Positions 49,058 through 60,735 of a stretch of 64,000 bases of DNA are shown piece after piece (within the stretch, counting starts at the first letter, position 1; the number at the start of each line of letters is the position of its first letter). The notes under the pieces are model-generated. The model was not told the origin of the DNA and searched no databases. It saw nothing but the letters and a program-made list of their open reading frames with translations. This DNA is from Plectrocnemia conspersa (Eukaryota > Arthropoda > Insecta > Trichoptera > Polycentropodidae), in assembly GCA_009617715.1 (NCBI GenBank), contig VTFK01000111.1, positions 806,001 to 870,000 of the forward strand. The letters are read 5' to 3'. Position numbers and translations under genes: made by a program.

Positions 49058-50599
49058 AAGTCAGAAAACATATTTTCTGCGTGCTATATAGTAACACCTT
49101 AACTACGTAAATAAAATTAATTAAAATTAATTACATACTAAATATGCCTTTAGCGCTATGCACTCATAAGCTCACATTTAGCGCTCTTTATCTCGCACAT
49201 CGCGTTAAAACCCTTGCTTTTTTGTTAATGTTACTTTTAAATCATTATTTGAATAAATTACTTTATATGTTTCTTTACGCGTTTCAATAAATCGAATTAT
49301 AAAGAATATCGGGCGTCGTGTTTCGTATATTTTTTAATATTATCATTAAATAATATATTTTATTTTTTAGTATTTATTTTTAAAAATGTCTAGCTTTAAA
49401 TACGGCATTTTAATTATAATATACAATACTGGGCCATCAATTGCATATTTATGTGAATAATAAAATTAATTTGAACCATTTTTTCAATGAATATTTATAA
49501 AATCAAAACATAATTCGAACCATTTTTTTTAATACATAAATATTTGTAAAGTTAAAAATAAATTACCTATTTTCTTAGCTTTATAAAAAATATGTGAAAT
49601 TTGAATTTAAAAAATGCAGTTAAATGACAATAAAATATTACATTATATTGCTGAATAATTAAGAAATATCATTTAAGAAAAATATTCATACTGCACCATG
49701 AGCTTTATGTTAAATTACAAAAACGATTCGAACCAAATTTAATTATGTATCTACATATATATAATATAAATATAAAAATTTCATTATTTGATTAAATAGT
49801 TTTTAAGCTCTTTATTTAAATAATAAAAGAGTTACGAATTTTTAGATATTTCCTTCAAGAGTCTGATTGTTCTTAGTTTTGTTTGATTTTTCAAATCTGC
49901 AATACATGAACGTGTTCCAAAGCAAAAAACTTAAATTCAATGCTCTTTAGTACAATGTATAAATATTTAAATACCTAAGCATAAATCCATTGTACAAATC
50001 GACTATTAAGACGTAAGATCATAATTAATTATCATTATATATATAAATACACAATACTAATAGTTTAAATCAATCGTCGAATATTAAGTTGTACTAAATT
50101 TTCCTAATCTAACAAATGATTAAAAAAATTGATTTTGATTTCAGTCAGGTGTCGTACTACTTCTGTGTTGGTAGTGTTTAACACACTGTAACGCATTGGG
50201 CTAAAGCCTATCATATTTTTTTTGTATTACGACATACACATGCGATGCATTTCGCATATTAAACCTCATAAGACTTTTTTTCTTTTGATAAAATAAAAAT
50301 AGTTTTTCTTGGATTTTTTTTTTTTCTCACCTCAATAACGAAGATCTTGTTCATATGGTTTTTTCACCTTACATAAGACCTTTTCTGTTACTTTTATTAA
50401 CTATAGATCTTTCAATGTCAGAAGATCTAGTTCTAGAAAACCAGGTAATTGTAAGATAATATTGAAAAATATTTTAGAGAGAATTAGGCTATTGAATCAC
50501 TTTTTTTAGGAGAAGCATTTTTATCCATAAATAACCTTTAATATTGCTGAAAAAAAAATACTAAAAATTATTAATCTGCTTCGTCTGCTTCAAAAGCAT
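49058..50599. other. AT-rich spacer with short repeat copies
   Basis: 49306-49335 is the third 'gggcgtcgtgtttcgta' repeat. 50183-50210 holds a decayed stem-loop repeat core ('tgtaacgcattgggctaaag'). No gene seen. Confidence 0.5.
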
Positions 50600-50780
50600 A
50601 TTTATAATTTTAAGAATATAACTTATTAATTTATCAGGTGTAACACAAGGATGCATGTTGTCTCCGATAGTCTTTAATTTGTGCTGAAAATACAAAAATA
50701 TAGAGAGAATTAAAAATACCGACTCATTTAGATTTGAAGACAGGATTAAAAATATTGTTTAAAAAAATATGCAATAGACA
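50600..50780 (+). pseudogene. Non-LTR reverse transcriptase fragment
   Basis: 50637-50687 translates as 'GVTQGCMLSPIVFNLC' then stop, matching the GVRQGC.LSP..FN motif of LINE reverse transcriptases. The following 80 nt could be decayed 'AE....REL' sequence. It is on the opposite strand to the 45-kb relic. Confidence 0.65.
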
Positions 50781-51120
50781 ACGCAACCCCCCAACCACTC
50801 TAAACCCTCCACCTCTTCTATTCTCCATTCATTCGCAGTATAGAGATATAAAAAGTGGAAAATTGCGACACTATTGTTAATTAAGGAGCCGCGAAGGAAT
50901 CTCCTCGAGGCGTTTTTCCCCGGGCGAATCTAGGATTTTTTCCCCGTTCGTAGACGGCGGAACAGAGAAATGATAAATGACCTCCCCGATGGGGTCTGGG
51001 GTAGCCGGGGTAGCTGGGGTAGAGTCAAGCGGCCGTGACTTTTTACATTCCCCTCGTCCGTATTAAAGCTATTTATGTTTATTACACACGGTCCGTCACT
51101 GGGTTTCGTCGACATCCGTG
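50781..51120. other. GC-raised island with a perfect G-quadruplex motif
   Basis: Balanced sequence from about 50860 to 51115. Four GGGG tracts separated by 3, 5 and 5 bases lie at 50991-51019 on the plus strand. The minus frame 50930-51115 contains the antisense Pro/Leu repeat from this G-rich tract. Candidate regulatory element. Confidence 0.5.
50991..51019 (+). promoter_or_regulatory. G4 motif: four GGGG tracts
   Basis: Tracts at 50991-50994, 50998-51001, 51007-51010 and 51016-51019, with loops 'tct', 'tagcc' and 'tagct'. The last units are 9-bp near-repeats. Meets the strict G4 rule; function unknown. Confidence 0.8.
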
Positions 51121-51729
51121 AATATATGTATATCTTATCTATTTAATAGTAGCAGTTTAATTTTAATAATTATTAATATAAAAAAATATTTTTATAAAGG
51201 CTTCAGTCAATCTTTTTTTTATAGATTTTTTAAAAGTTCACTTATCACTAGTAAAAGGTGACAGTGCTCACCTAATAATATCCTAAAACTAAAATTATTA
51301 TATTTATTTACAAAAAAAAAATGTACGCCACTGATTTTTATATGTGGAATAAAAAATACATTAACACTTAACAGTCCAAAATCGCTTTTTATGCTCCTCG
51401 TGACGACCGTATTAAATTATGCTACAATTAATTATAAATTTAAAAACACAACATGTCATAACAGATATGGTGTCCAAAAGTAGCTTATAAATTAATAGTT
51501 AGAGCTTCTTTAAAATACATGTTTTTATAAAATAACTCAAAATTTTCTTACTGCGCGGCTTTTAATATTTCATGATAAAATATCAAACATATTTAATAAT
51601 TTTATTTAATATATCTATCTTAAATTATACAAGGTGATATAAAAAACAATAATATTTATTTTATTTATTATTTAAAATTGGTATAATTGATTTTGAATCC
51701 ATCTCTCCTATAATCGTAAAACGTTTTTC
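51121..51729. other. AT-rich spacer
   Basis: 'gtacgccactg' near 51323-51333 resembles a hAT right end but no partner was found. Otherwise nothing is seen. Confidence 0.5.
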
Positions 51730-52430
51730 TTTCGTTAGAATATATGTTCCATATACAGTGAATACGTTGACAGTATATTTGTTGTAATATATTCAAGTAT
51801 CGCTGCGTTATCGTGGTGCAAAATCCAAAAATTGTTAGCTTATAATTCTAGACTGTTTTAAAAAAACGTCGAAATAATAAGGAAAACCTCGATATCTGAC
51901 TTAGCTAGTTAAAACGATTGGGCAGTTGGTAAATCACGTCGCTTAAAATTTATTGAAAAGTTTCTGCTACTCATTTCATGCCAAAATATCAAATAAAATT
52001 GCTTTTAATGCGCAATAATTTTAATGCAAAATTAATATTTACTCACGATTCTGGTATTTTTATGATAATTGCAAAAAAATGGCATGAATTACTTGGCTCC
52101 ATTTTGATCATAAAATCTGTAACTATGACATTGGATCGAACTTGACGTGCTTTTTTTTGTCTTGCTATTTTAACCTTGGACCTTTAACTATATTATTTAC
52201 AACTTATTCAGCAATCTCTTTAATAGTGATTAAGCGATTAATAAACACAATGTAATTTATATTGTTTATTTTTATCCTATGCCACTTATTTCTCTTACTA
52301 TAATATCTTCAACATCCTATAAATGTTTTTTCAAAGCCTTTTTTAACATTTGCAGTGCTTTGCTAATACTTGGTCGGCAAACACAAACTACGTATTCAAT
52401 ATCACAGACAATTGTATCAATGTGAAAATA
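51730..52430 (-). pseudogene. Decayed mariner transposase, leader to catalytic region
   Basis: The KKARQ block ('gcacgtcaagtt' on minus) lies at about 52139-52152. A 'VFLIIS'-like block (family VLLTVFFD) lies near 51880, and 'NFWILHHDNAA' lies at 51802-51837, matching the mariner HHDNA motif with its second catalytic Asp. Segment 52366-52425 is homologous to the leader of the 31-kb copy. Stops, insertions and A/T gaps disable it. Confidence 0.65.
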
Positions 52431-52997
52431 ATACGAGCTTAACTAAAAACGTATATAGCTCAAAATTATAAGTCAATTATTTTTAAATTAAAATAAAACA
52501 TATAAGAAAGTGTATTTTTGTGGCACATATTTTTAATTTCACCTTCTTTATGTATATATTAGGAAGTTTATCCTATGTCTGTATATCCGTAATTATTTTT
52601 AGAGTGTACTGTGTAAATTTTACAAGACTTTCTTATTAAGTATATTTTGTCGGGACCACCCATAATAGTTGCTATGAAATAAATCGTTTTTGTCACGTAA
52701 GCAAATAATATTGCATCTCTGAACAGACATCCATTTACAATTTCAAAATTCACTGAAAGCTAATTGATGTTTTCATTTTTTACTCAGTGGTATAGTCTTA
52801 TAAGGTATGAATCAGATGAAAACAAAAAGTCTGGTCCTGCCCCAATTTACGTTCTCCAATTAGAGAACGTTAGATTTTTCTCAATCCTCAAGCGTTTAAA
52901 TAAGTTAGAACATGACCGTACTAAGTCACTTTAGTTAGAATTTAATACATAATTACTACTTTACTTCAGCCGAACTAGCACCGAGTGGAGCTACGTC
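52431..52997. other. AT-rich spacer
   Basis: A short perfect inverted repeat 'cgttctc(caattaga)gaacg'-like hairpin lies at about 52851-52870. No gene. Confidence 0.45.
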
Positions 52998-53030
52998 GAA
53001 TCGACCGAGACGGCCGATTCGACCGAGACG
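52998..53030 (+). repeat. Two-copy 18-bp tandem repeat
   Basis: 'tcgaccgagacg' at 53001-53012 and 53019-53030, each preceded by 'cga(a/t)'. Confidence 0.75.
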
Positions 53031-53109
53031 AAAAATTTACGTTTTTTTGTATAAAACCTGTATTTTAGCTGACAGAAAAAGTAACGTTACTTTGAAGAAA
53101 ATTTAATGC

Positions 53110-53710
53110 TGCTGTATGAAAATTTCCCTCGACGATGACTAGTCGTAAAAAGGCAGTGGCGTACTCGTAAGTTTTATTTTCGTATTAATCAGATTATGCG
53201 TGTGTGTTTTCGTATTAATCCCAACAAATAAAAAGAGGATGCGCCATGATTTGTCGGATTTGTCAGTCATCGCGCAACGGGGGCCGGCGAACCCACACAG
53301 AACCTGCGGTTCGTCAGAGCTCGCCAACGTTGAGCTGATGAATTGGTTTCCGAGCGTGACTGTGCAAAAATTCGAGATGAAAGAACAGAATCGGACTGAC
53401 TTGCCTGAATATATTAATTTCCGACCATAAAATATAAATAAACAAAATAATATGTATAAAAGGCTAAAGATGTACTACAAAATATATAGATATATAACAC
53501 TTTTTTTGTTATATATGTAAATAAATAAAGTTGAATAATCCACAATTCAAATGTTTGATTATTATTAAAATTTCTAATTGATTGATGAAATTTTTCCGAG
53601 TAGGTCCCTGAGTCCCCGTTGAGACCCCCCGCTAAGTCCTCACAAACGCCTCGGCAAACATACATTTTAACACCTACTGTTAACAGCCACCACCCGCGAT
53701 TGATATCGAT
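53110..53710. other. GC-raised island in two parts
   Basis: 53110-53400 and 53590-53710 are mixed composition, separated by A/T sequence. 'cagtggcgtac' at about 53155 looks like a hAT end but no mate is seen. Frames on both strands are open and unrecognised. Confidence 0.35.
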
Positions 53711-54047
53711 TTATAATGCTGGTTACTATTGTAACAGTAGCCTTATTATATCACACAATGAGATCAAAAATGATTTATGAATGTTGGATCTCCTTTTATT
53801 GGTATATTGATCCTAATGATATTGTTATTAAAAAATACAGAACACACTGCATATATTTTTTTAAATACCTATTTCTTTAAATATATATTTTTATTCTTTT
53901 CATATATATATATATATATAATAAATATTATATATTAATCTTTGACTACATTATTGTGGAGTATAAGTATCAAATATATCATTCCGATACTTGTAAACAA
54001 TTATTTTATCAATTAAAATAAAAAAATTATCAAAAATATGATTGAAC

Positions 54048-54711
54048 GTCTTCACGCCTGCACCACTTCACTTTACATAAATATAGTTTTAAATAATAAT
54101 AAGCCTTTTAGTTGTTAAATTTAAGCAGAAATAATTCGTACCATTCTTAACGTTCGCAGCTTTGCAGGAATGCATTATAAAACATTAAAAAATAATTTTA
54201 TATCAGCTAGAAATGCTACTATTATTATAATAAAATGCAATATTTTAAAAATGGAACTACTTTCCATTTTTAAATATTTTACCGGAATGGCGTTTCGGCG
54301 AGTTCCAGCTTCTTTTCACCTCTGCATTTATTATTTATTTAGCACATACATATGTACGTACGTTAAATTTTTTTATTGTTTTAACTTTAGTTTCATGTGA
54401 AGAAACTAAATTTAGCAATATACATATGTTGTTTATTTATTTTGTAAATATATATATATGAAAATGTGTAAAAGTCTTCACGCTTGCACCACTTCGCTTT
54501 CAAAACAGAATTAAAAATAAATCATCATAAGCTTCCCAAAATTTTTCACATCTGTTCTGTGGTAAACTTTGAAAAATTGTAAAAATCGGACTATTTGGCA
54601 GAAATGGACCGTTCACTTCTTAACTTTCGCAGCATTTTTTGAAAGCGGTAAAATGTTAATATATATATATATTATTAAAAATAGTTTTATATCAGGTAGA
54701 AAAGCTACTAG
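54048..54711. repeat. Decayed direct duplication, offset about 426-491 bp
   Basis: Blocks recur in order: 'gtcttcacgc.tgcaccact' (54048, 54474), 'gcagaaat..' (54124, 54599), 'cttaac.ttcgcagc' (54146, 54620) and 'attttatatcagctagaaat'-type (54194, 54683). The offset grows by indels, so this is an old tandem duplication or two copies of one element. Confidence 0.65.
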
Positions 54712-54743
54712 CAATAATCTATTAATGTGTGATTTTTCTAATC

Positions 54744-54802
54744 TTCTGTTGTAGCATAACAGGCCTAAGCCTAATGCGTTACAACGTGATAAATCAGTAC
54801 CA
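54744..54802 (-). repeat. Stem-loop repeat (copy 3)
   Basis: Arms 54748-54755 ('gttgtagc') and 54778-54785 ('gttacaac') pair with one mismatch around a 22-nt loop holding 'taggcttaggcctg' on the minus strand. The flank 'ttggtactgattta' matches copies 1 and 2. Confidence 0.7.
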
Positions 54803-54930
54803 ACTGTTTAGGGCAATCAAACACAAAACAATATCTATAATTAAAACAATCTATATATTCAATTTCAAACTAGTATTTATTATTATTTGTAACAAATCCG
54901 ATTTGTAGCAATAGTGCATTTTTATAAATA

Positions 54931-54998
54931 AAAAAAGTCTGCTGCGGAGCCCCGAACCTGTAGCATTTTGATTTTCAGTCGAATGCCTCACAGACTAC
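54931..54998 (-). repeat. tRNA-derived SINE or tRNA pseudogene
   Basis: The minus strand reads 'tagtctgtgaggcattcgac' (A region), then 'tgaaaatcaaaatgctaca', 'ggttcggggctcc' (B box, plus coordinates 54947-54959), 'gcagcagac' and seven Ts, a Pol III terminator. The 5' 'gtctgtg' pairs partly with 3' 'cagcagac', but the T stem does not form, so it is not a working tRNA. Confidence 0.6.
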
Positions 54999-55089
54999 GT
55001 TATTTCTTATTTTTATATTGATAGTAGATCTACATATATTATTATTTTATTAACACATGTTTAATTATTTATTTTTACTGATTTTTCCG

Positions 55090-55620
55090 TTTCGCCTAAA
55101 AAAAAATTCGGCATCGTCGGGAGAACAATTTAGGTGCACATTTTTACCGATACGTTGAAATCAGAGTCGACTTTTGGGAATCGAATACGATCGCTTTAAA
55201 AAATCAAACATTGACCATTGTATATTTTTATTAATATCCGGGGTCGTATAACGTTTCACACTGTTGTGGACACAGCCACGTTTTCCACGTGCGCATACCG
55301 AATCGCTCATTATGTGCTATCGCGTTTCGACGGGCAAACGATCCGTTGTTTGCCGTTGTAAAACGGATAATCCTCCGCGAGGGGATGAACCGAACCACCC
55401 TCTTGCCCGATGATGATAACATCAAAATAATCAAAGTATCGACCTCGGCGAGGTGACTTGCAAAAGGCGCCCCTCGGCCGCCGCCGCCCGGGTTATGCAA
55501 ACACTCACTATACGAAAGTGAAAGGAAATTAGTAATTTAAGCTGCCGTTTGTGAAAGCTTACTAGCATTTGTGCCGAGAAGAATGGGAGGATTTGGGGTG
55601 GGTGAGTAGGATCTCCTTTA
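55090..55620. other. Strong GC-raised island, candidate non-coding element
   Basis: About 500 bp of balanced sequence with CG dinucleotides throughout, a C/G-rich block at 55468-55492 and 'atgcaaac' octamer-like site at 55494-55501. The 89-codon minus frame begins in that C/G-rich block and shows no known domain. Confidence 0.5.
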
Positions 55621-55947
55621 CCTTAACGAAATTGTGCGGTTTGAATTTTAAATTTTGATATTTGTAATGGAAAAATATTGAGTGGCACTGCTTTGTATCA
55701 TATTATATATAAGAATCTCAGCTTTTGATCAAAATATATTCATTTTTATAATAAAAATATTTTTTAAATATATGTTTTGACTTTTGAGGTGATTTTTAAA
55801 TTGAATATATATTTACATATAAGTCAGATTATACTATATTGTTGCTTAGTATTTGAAACAGGTCCTTGATATTATTATATTACATTTTATATATATGCCA
55901 CAAATAAAAATAAATTTAACGATTTATCTCTAAAAAATATTTATTTA

Positions 55948-56131
55948 CCCTTTCATTGCCAAGCCTATTTTATATTTATAATATGAATGCATTACATAAT
56001 AAAAAAATGAAGTAAATACACTACAAATCTTAAAAAATATATCCACATATTTCGTTTCAATGCTATCGTTATATCTAGAATTTTTCGCAAAATTATCAGA
56101 TGAAATAAATCAGATTTCGGCAACTAAAGGG
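55948..56131. mobile_element. piggyBac-like MITE (copy 1, 184 bp)
   Basis: The left end 'ccctttcattgcc' and right end '.ggcaactaaaggg' are inverse. TTAA follows the right end and 'ttta' precedes the left. CCCTTT ends with TTAA flanks suggest a piggyBac-type miniature element. No coding. Confidence 0.55.
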
Positions 56132-56199
56132 TTAAAATATATATTGTTTAGTTTATTAAATAAATAAATAAAGGTTTATAACCACTCATGGTCTAAGTA

Positions 56200-56530
56200 C
56201 GCTTTCACATCTCATAACGAACGCAATAGACAATTTAATTTGCCATAATTTTCGTGTCGCACGTCGGTAATTTTTCGCGTTGCGGTACACACACAGTGTT
56301 GCCAGTGTTGCCATGAATCAACTTTATCTGTGTCTTCGAGTGTGAAGCGTATCGGTTTCGACGGACGTGTGCGCCATATTTATTCGGCTGACTTGCGATT
56401 TTCCTAAAATAAAAAAATACCCTTCCCACACGCACCGAGCTTCCGTGTTCCACTTCCGGGGTTTTTTAATTTGACCGCGCTAAAATTTCCCTCCCCCTCT
56501 TCCATTTTTGTCTGTGAGGATGACCGCGAA
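56200..56530. other. GC-raised island, candidate non-coding element
   Basis: Balanced sequence with a 'gtgttgccagtgttgcca' duplication near 56297-56314 and a C-rich segment at about 56490-56504. The minus frame 56235-56453 is not recognised. Confidence 0.45.
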
Positions 56531-56648
56531 AATTTTGCAAAATATTAAAAAGGTATATACGTTAAAAACATTGTTTCCGGTATATGATAAAAAATAAACA
56601 ACTCGTTTATAACCATTCTTTACTTTCAAATTAAAAGACGTATACAAA

Positions 56649-56836
56649 CCCTTTAATTGCCGAAATGCAATATATATATATAAATATATTAATATTTGCC
56701 AAGAATCATTAGATCTGAAGACATTTATTTCAGTTTTAATGAGTTATATGATATTTTCTTCAAAAGCACCAATTTTTTTATTAAGCAAAACTTTAATATT
56801 TAGATAGTAGTCATAAACAGCTTTGCAATTAAATGG
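56649..56836. mobile_element. piggyBac-like MITE (copy 2, 188 bp)
   Basis: Left 'ccctttaattgccga' and right 'tttgcaattaaatgg' are inverse ends, with TTAA on the right. The left flank is 'caaa', so the duplication has decayed on that side. Confidence 0.5.
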
Positions 56837-58310
56837 TTAAAACCGATTAATTATAAGATAATAACAAATTAATATTTAAATATTTGTATATCGCTTGTCT
56901 GCTGCGCAATAAAGAAATTTTAAAATATTTTCTTCAGATACAACATATGGTGGGATATGAATTCCTCTGGTCACTTTGACGTGTATAGTTAAAAAATGTT
57001 TTTTCTTGCTGCTGATTCCTATATTTTTGTTAATTAAAATTTCAATAATAATAAAATAATTTCACAAACATAAATATTTTACTTTATATGTGTATTTAAG
57101 TATGATTATGCTTTAAATTATGCATATATGTAGTATCTACTTAGTTGGCTTTCGAGAGCAAGCCACCTGAAGAGTGCCTTTTAGGCACTGACAGATGATC
57201 ATAAAATGATAGCGCTAAGGTTTTTTGGCCGTTAACCACTTTTCTAAGCCTTAACCGTCATACATATGACTTGGTCTTAACAACTCATTTATTTCTTAAT
57301 ATTTTACTTCTAAAAATATTTTTAAATATAACAAAAATAATGCTTTCCAAATTTTTTCGTTTAATAAAATGTTTATAACTCCAACTAATATCAATTTTTT
57401 TTAATTAAATATGACAAAAATATTTTATAACATATTTTTGCATCTTTTTAACTGAGTTGCTTAATAAAATTATTACTGCAATATTTTTTTTAATTAAAAT
57501 ACAACAAAATTTCATATAAATAAATATAAGAACTCTCGAATAATTTAAACTATTAATAACGACTCTCCGTTGATTTTTCAACATTTGCAATGCTAGAATA
57601 TGCTATAACTAAACTCATTACATCTTTAAATGAAAGCCTGATTTTGTATATTATTTCTTGGTATTTTTTATTTCAGATATGAATGTAAAACACAGGAAAT
57701 TGCATCCGTTGCTTATTGCTAGTTTAATTACGCAAAATCTGGTTATACCTGTTGTTAATTAACAACCATTTGCATAATTATAGCGTACGTGGCATAAAAT
57801 GTCTCATTAATCTGACTTTGTATATAATAAAACTATTTTAATCAGTGTTGACCATTTATATAGAGATACAGTAGAAATCGCAGTCTATTTAAATACTAAA
57901 CAACGTAATTAGAGATATAAAGCTCTATGAGATTTTCTAAGGTTGTTTAAATTATAGATAAAGAGCGATTTGTCAAGCGATTAAATAACATATATTAACA
58001 GCCTTTAAACGAGAAAAATATTATTAGATTATATATAATACTGTAAATTTTGAATTAGCATAGATATTTTTTGTTTATAAATATTTTTGTAAAAACAGCA
58101 AAAATTTGATTATAATTATATAAATAATATAAATAATATTGATAACGTAAATCAGAGAAGCTTTTATTTAACCGTTACTCTTAAAATATGCCACAATAAC
58201 ATTATAACTAAAAAGCTCTTCTCTTTTATGTTAAAAAATTAAGATCGTGCAAGATTATGACTACAAATATATTTTAACTAAAACAATTTTTTTTTAATCT
58301 TGATAAGTAA
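56837..58310. other. AT-rich spacer with a conserved-looking patch
   Basis: 57670-57830 is more balanced and contains 'gttgttaattaacaac' (57751-57766), a perfect 16-bp palindrome, and homeodomain-type 'ttaattacg' sites. A splice-acceptor-like 'tttttatttcag' ends at about 57676 but no frame follows. The rest is A/T-rich. Confidence 0.4.
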
Positions 58311-58461
58311 CCCTTTGATTGCCGAGATCTTAGAGATTACTATCTAAAAACACTGTATTACATAATATTATAAATAAGAGCAAAAAAATATTTATTTCTG
58401 AAAAAAAAATAGTTTATAAAAATATAAAGTCCTATGGACGATGATTTCGGCAGCAAAAGGG
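58311..58461. mobile_element. piggyBac-like MITE (copy 3, 151 bp)
   Basis: Left 'ccctttgattgccga' and right 'tcggcagcaaaaggg' are inverse, flanked by 'gtaa' and TTAA. The best preserved ends of the three copies. Confidence 0.6.
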
Positions 58462-59199
58462 TTAAACAATTTAACGTACGTATTATTCAGACGACATAAT
58501 TCTCAGATTTTAGCAATCTATATTAATCAGTGAATATCATACAATAATATTTTCGTCACAAAGATAAAATTAATCGTTTTTATATAAAATTTAAATTATT
58601 TTTTCTGGTCTAGAAATTTAGGTATTATCTTTTTTTTAGATTAAGCAAAATTAATTTATAATAATTTTTAATACCTATTTTACTTAAAATTAATAAATTT
58701 TATGACTATTATTGTATATTTTTTTATTTTAAGTAAAGTTTTATGCTTGATATTATATTAATATTTTTTTTTTAAATATAAAAGGAAATTTAAAATTTTT
58801 AGTTTAAGAATTGCTACAACAAAAACCGACAGTATTTTGATATTATTTTTTTACTGTTACAGTGATATTAAAATATTGCTCAAAATATTTCAATTATATT
58901 AAATACTGTTTATATAATATAGTTATTGCATTTATAATTTTTAAGACTTGAAATTCCACTAGAAAAATAATTGATGCTATATAAAATCGAAACCTTGTAT
59001 GAAAAAAATCATCTTTTATTTTTTGTTTAACTCGAGTATCTACCCATTGTTGTTGATACCTGAAAAATATTGAAATTAACTAGTTGATATAAACATTAAA
59101 ATTCTTATTTTATTACAAGTGTTATATGTAAGGGCCGTCTCTAAAAAATTTTAAAAATAAATAAAGTAGGACCACCTTAATGTATATACATACATATCT
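58462..59199. other. AT-rich spacer
   Basis: An inverse 'cacaaagataaaatt' near 58557 recalls the 11.6 and 18 kb repeat. Otherwise nothing is seen. Confidence 0.5.
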
Positions 59200-59640
59200 A
59201 GTCATTTAGCACTCCATAAATGGGAGAAAAAAAGCAAGAAAACACATCCAAAATATACTTTCTCGTCACGTATTGTTTTATGCACACCCAGTGCCGTTTT
59301 ATGTGTGCCCAAAAACAATTTCGCCCCCGGAATTCTATCCACCCCGGGCGATAAGTAACATGGCGCAAGACGGAGTTCCTCCACGGGTGTATGTGTGTCT
59401 ATAATGTTTGTTGGCAAAGTTGACAAACTTGGGCACAAAGCGTATTGTCTCGGCGGCACAGGGTGTTTCAGAGTTTCGAACAGGGTGGGATCTGCCACAC
59501 ACTCCCCTCCCCCACCACACCCTTCTCCACTTCAGACATTTCGGAAGTTTCGCGTCGGCACTTAAGCGACACTATGTATTCATATTGAGCACCGCTGATA
59601 CACTGCTGTCGTACACAATTAATATTCGATACAAAGCAGG
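59200..59640. other. GC-raised island, candidate non-coding element
   Basis: Balanced sequence, C-rich at 59498-59525. Minus frames 59202-59498 and 59335-59520 and plus frame 59408-59665 all overlap, which argues against any being coding. Confidence 0.45.
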
Positions 59641-59879
59641 GCCTCTCAAGCTGGATATATTATGATATCATTGTAATCTATAATATTGCTCTCTATTATT
59701 AATAGAATAATAAAATCTTAGCAATAAAACTAGATGTGTAACAACTGGGCTATAAGCCACCCAAATAAGGTGTGGCATGTAGTACTTCAAAGGCTCAAGT
59801 GACAATGATAATTTCAGTCTCTGGCGGTAGAGATGTATTGTATAATGGTATTCTTTAAAAGACAATATTTTTTTTGTGC

Positions 59880-60260
59880 AGCTGCGCCTCGAAATTTATT
59901 TTAAATTGCATTACGTCGAGCGGCGGAATGTTTGTCTTTTGTAATACACGTTGCTCAAAAATATACTTTGAAAGTGATATTGATTCAATATTATATTTTT
60001 AGTCGTTCCAAAATATTTTTTTACATATAGACCCAAAAAATATTCTATAGTTATTTTTATCAAACACATTCCTTCCGATGACAATAAAGTGTCAAATCGG
60101 CTCGATAACTTTTCATGCGACCCTCGCTCATATTAACTTAACGACCGATAATTCTTCAAATACATTTCCAATCCGCCACACCCATTTGTTCATATGGTCT
60201 CAGTTCATTTAATACACGTATTGTGATTTGTTTGAAATATGATTTCATATCACATGGCTG
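59880..60260. other. Weak GC-raised island
   Basis: Two balanced patches (59880-59950 and 60070-60210) separated by A/T. No frame of note. Confidence 0.35.
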
Positions 60261-60485
60261 TCGTCCCTCTTTCATATTATTTTATCACTTTTAATATATT
60301 ATACATAAATCGATAATGACGATAACAATAAGAAAGTTTAATGTGCATTATCGTTTATGCATCAGATACGCTCGCTTAGTTTGATGGTTTAACTTGGTGG
60401 CAACTGTCTAAAGTTAACGAGTACTAATAAAGCCAAATGTTACGATAAGGTCTTTGCATTATACTATCAGTAATGAGAAATAAGC

Positions 60486-60550
60486 AAATTGTGAAAAAAA
60501 ATAATAATAATATTAATTAAAATATATTATTTATTTATTTTTCACAATTT
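60486..60550. repeat. A/T-rich inverted repeat
   Basis: 'aaattgtgaaaaa' at 60486-60498 is the exact inverse of 'tttttcacaattt' ending at 60550, and pairing continues inward with gaps. Confidence 0.65.
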
Positions 60551-60735
60551 TCTATAATGTCTGAGAATTTTATTCTAATAATTAAAAACAGTCAGTATTA
60601 CATTATTTATAAACATACTTTCAATATTAAATTAATTAATTAAAATTAAAATTAATATATTTTATTTTATTATTTTTTGTGGTATTTATTCTAATAATTA
60701 ACCATTGAGTAAATAAAATATTTTTATTAACTTTC

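Noticed and set aside
57172..57189. Hairpin 'agtgcct..aggcact' as a terminator
   Set aside because: Seven-base stem in a eukaryotic context with no gene in front of it.
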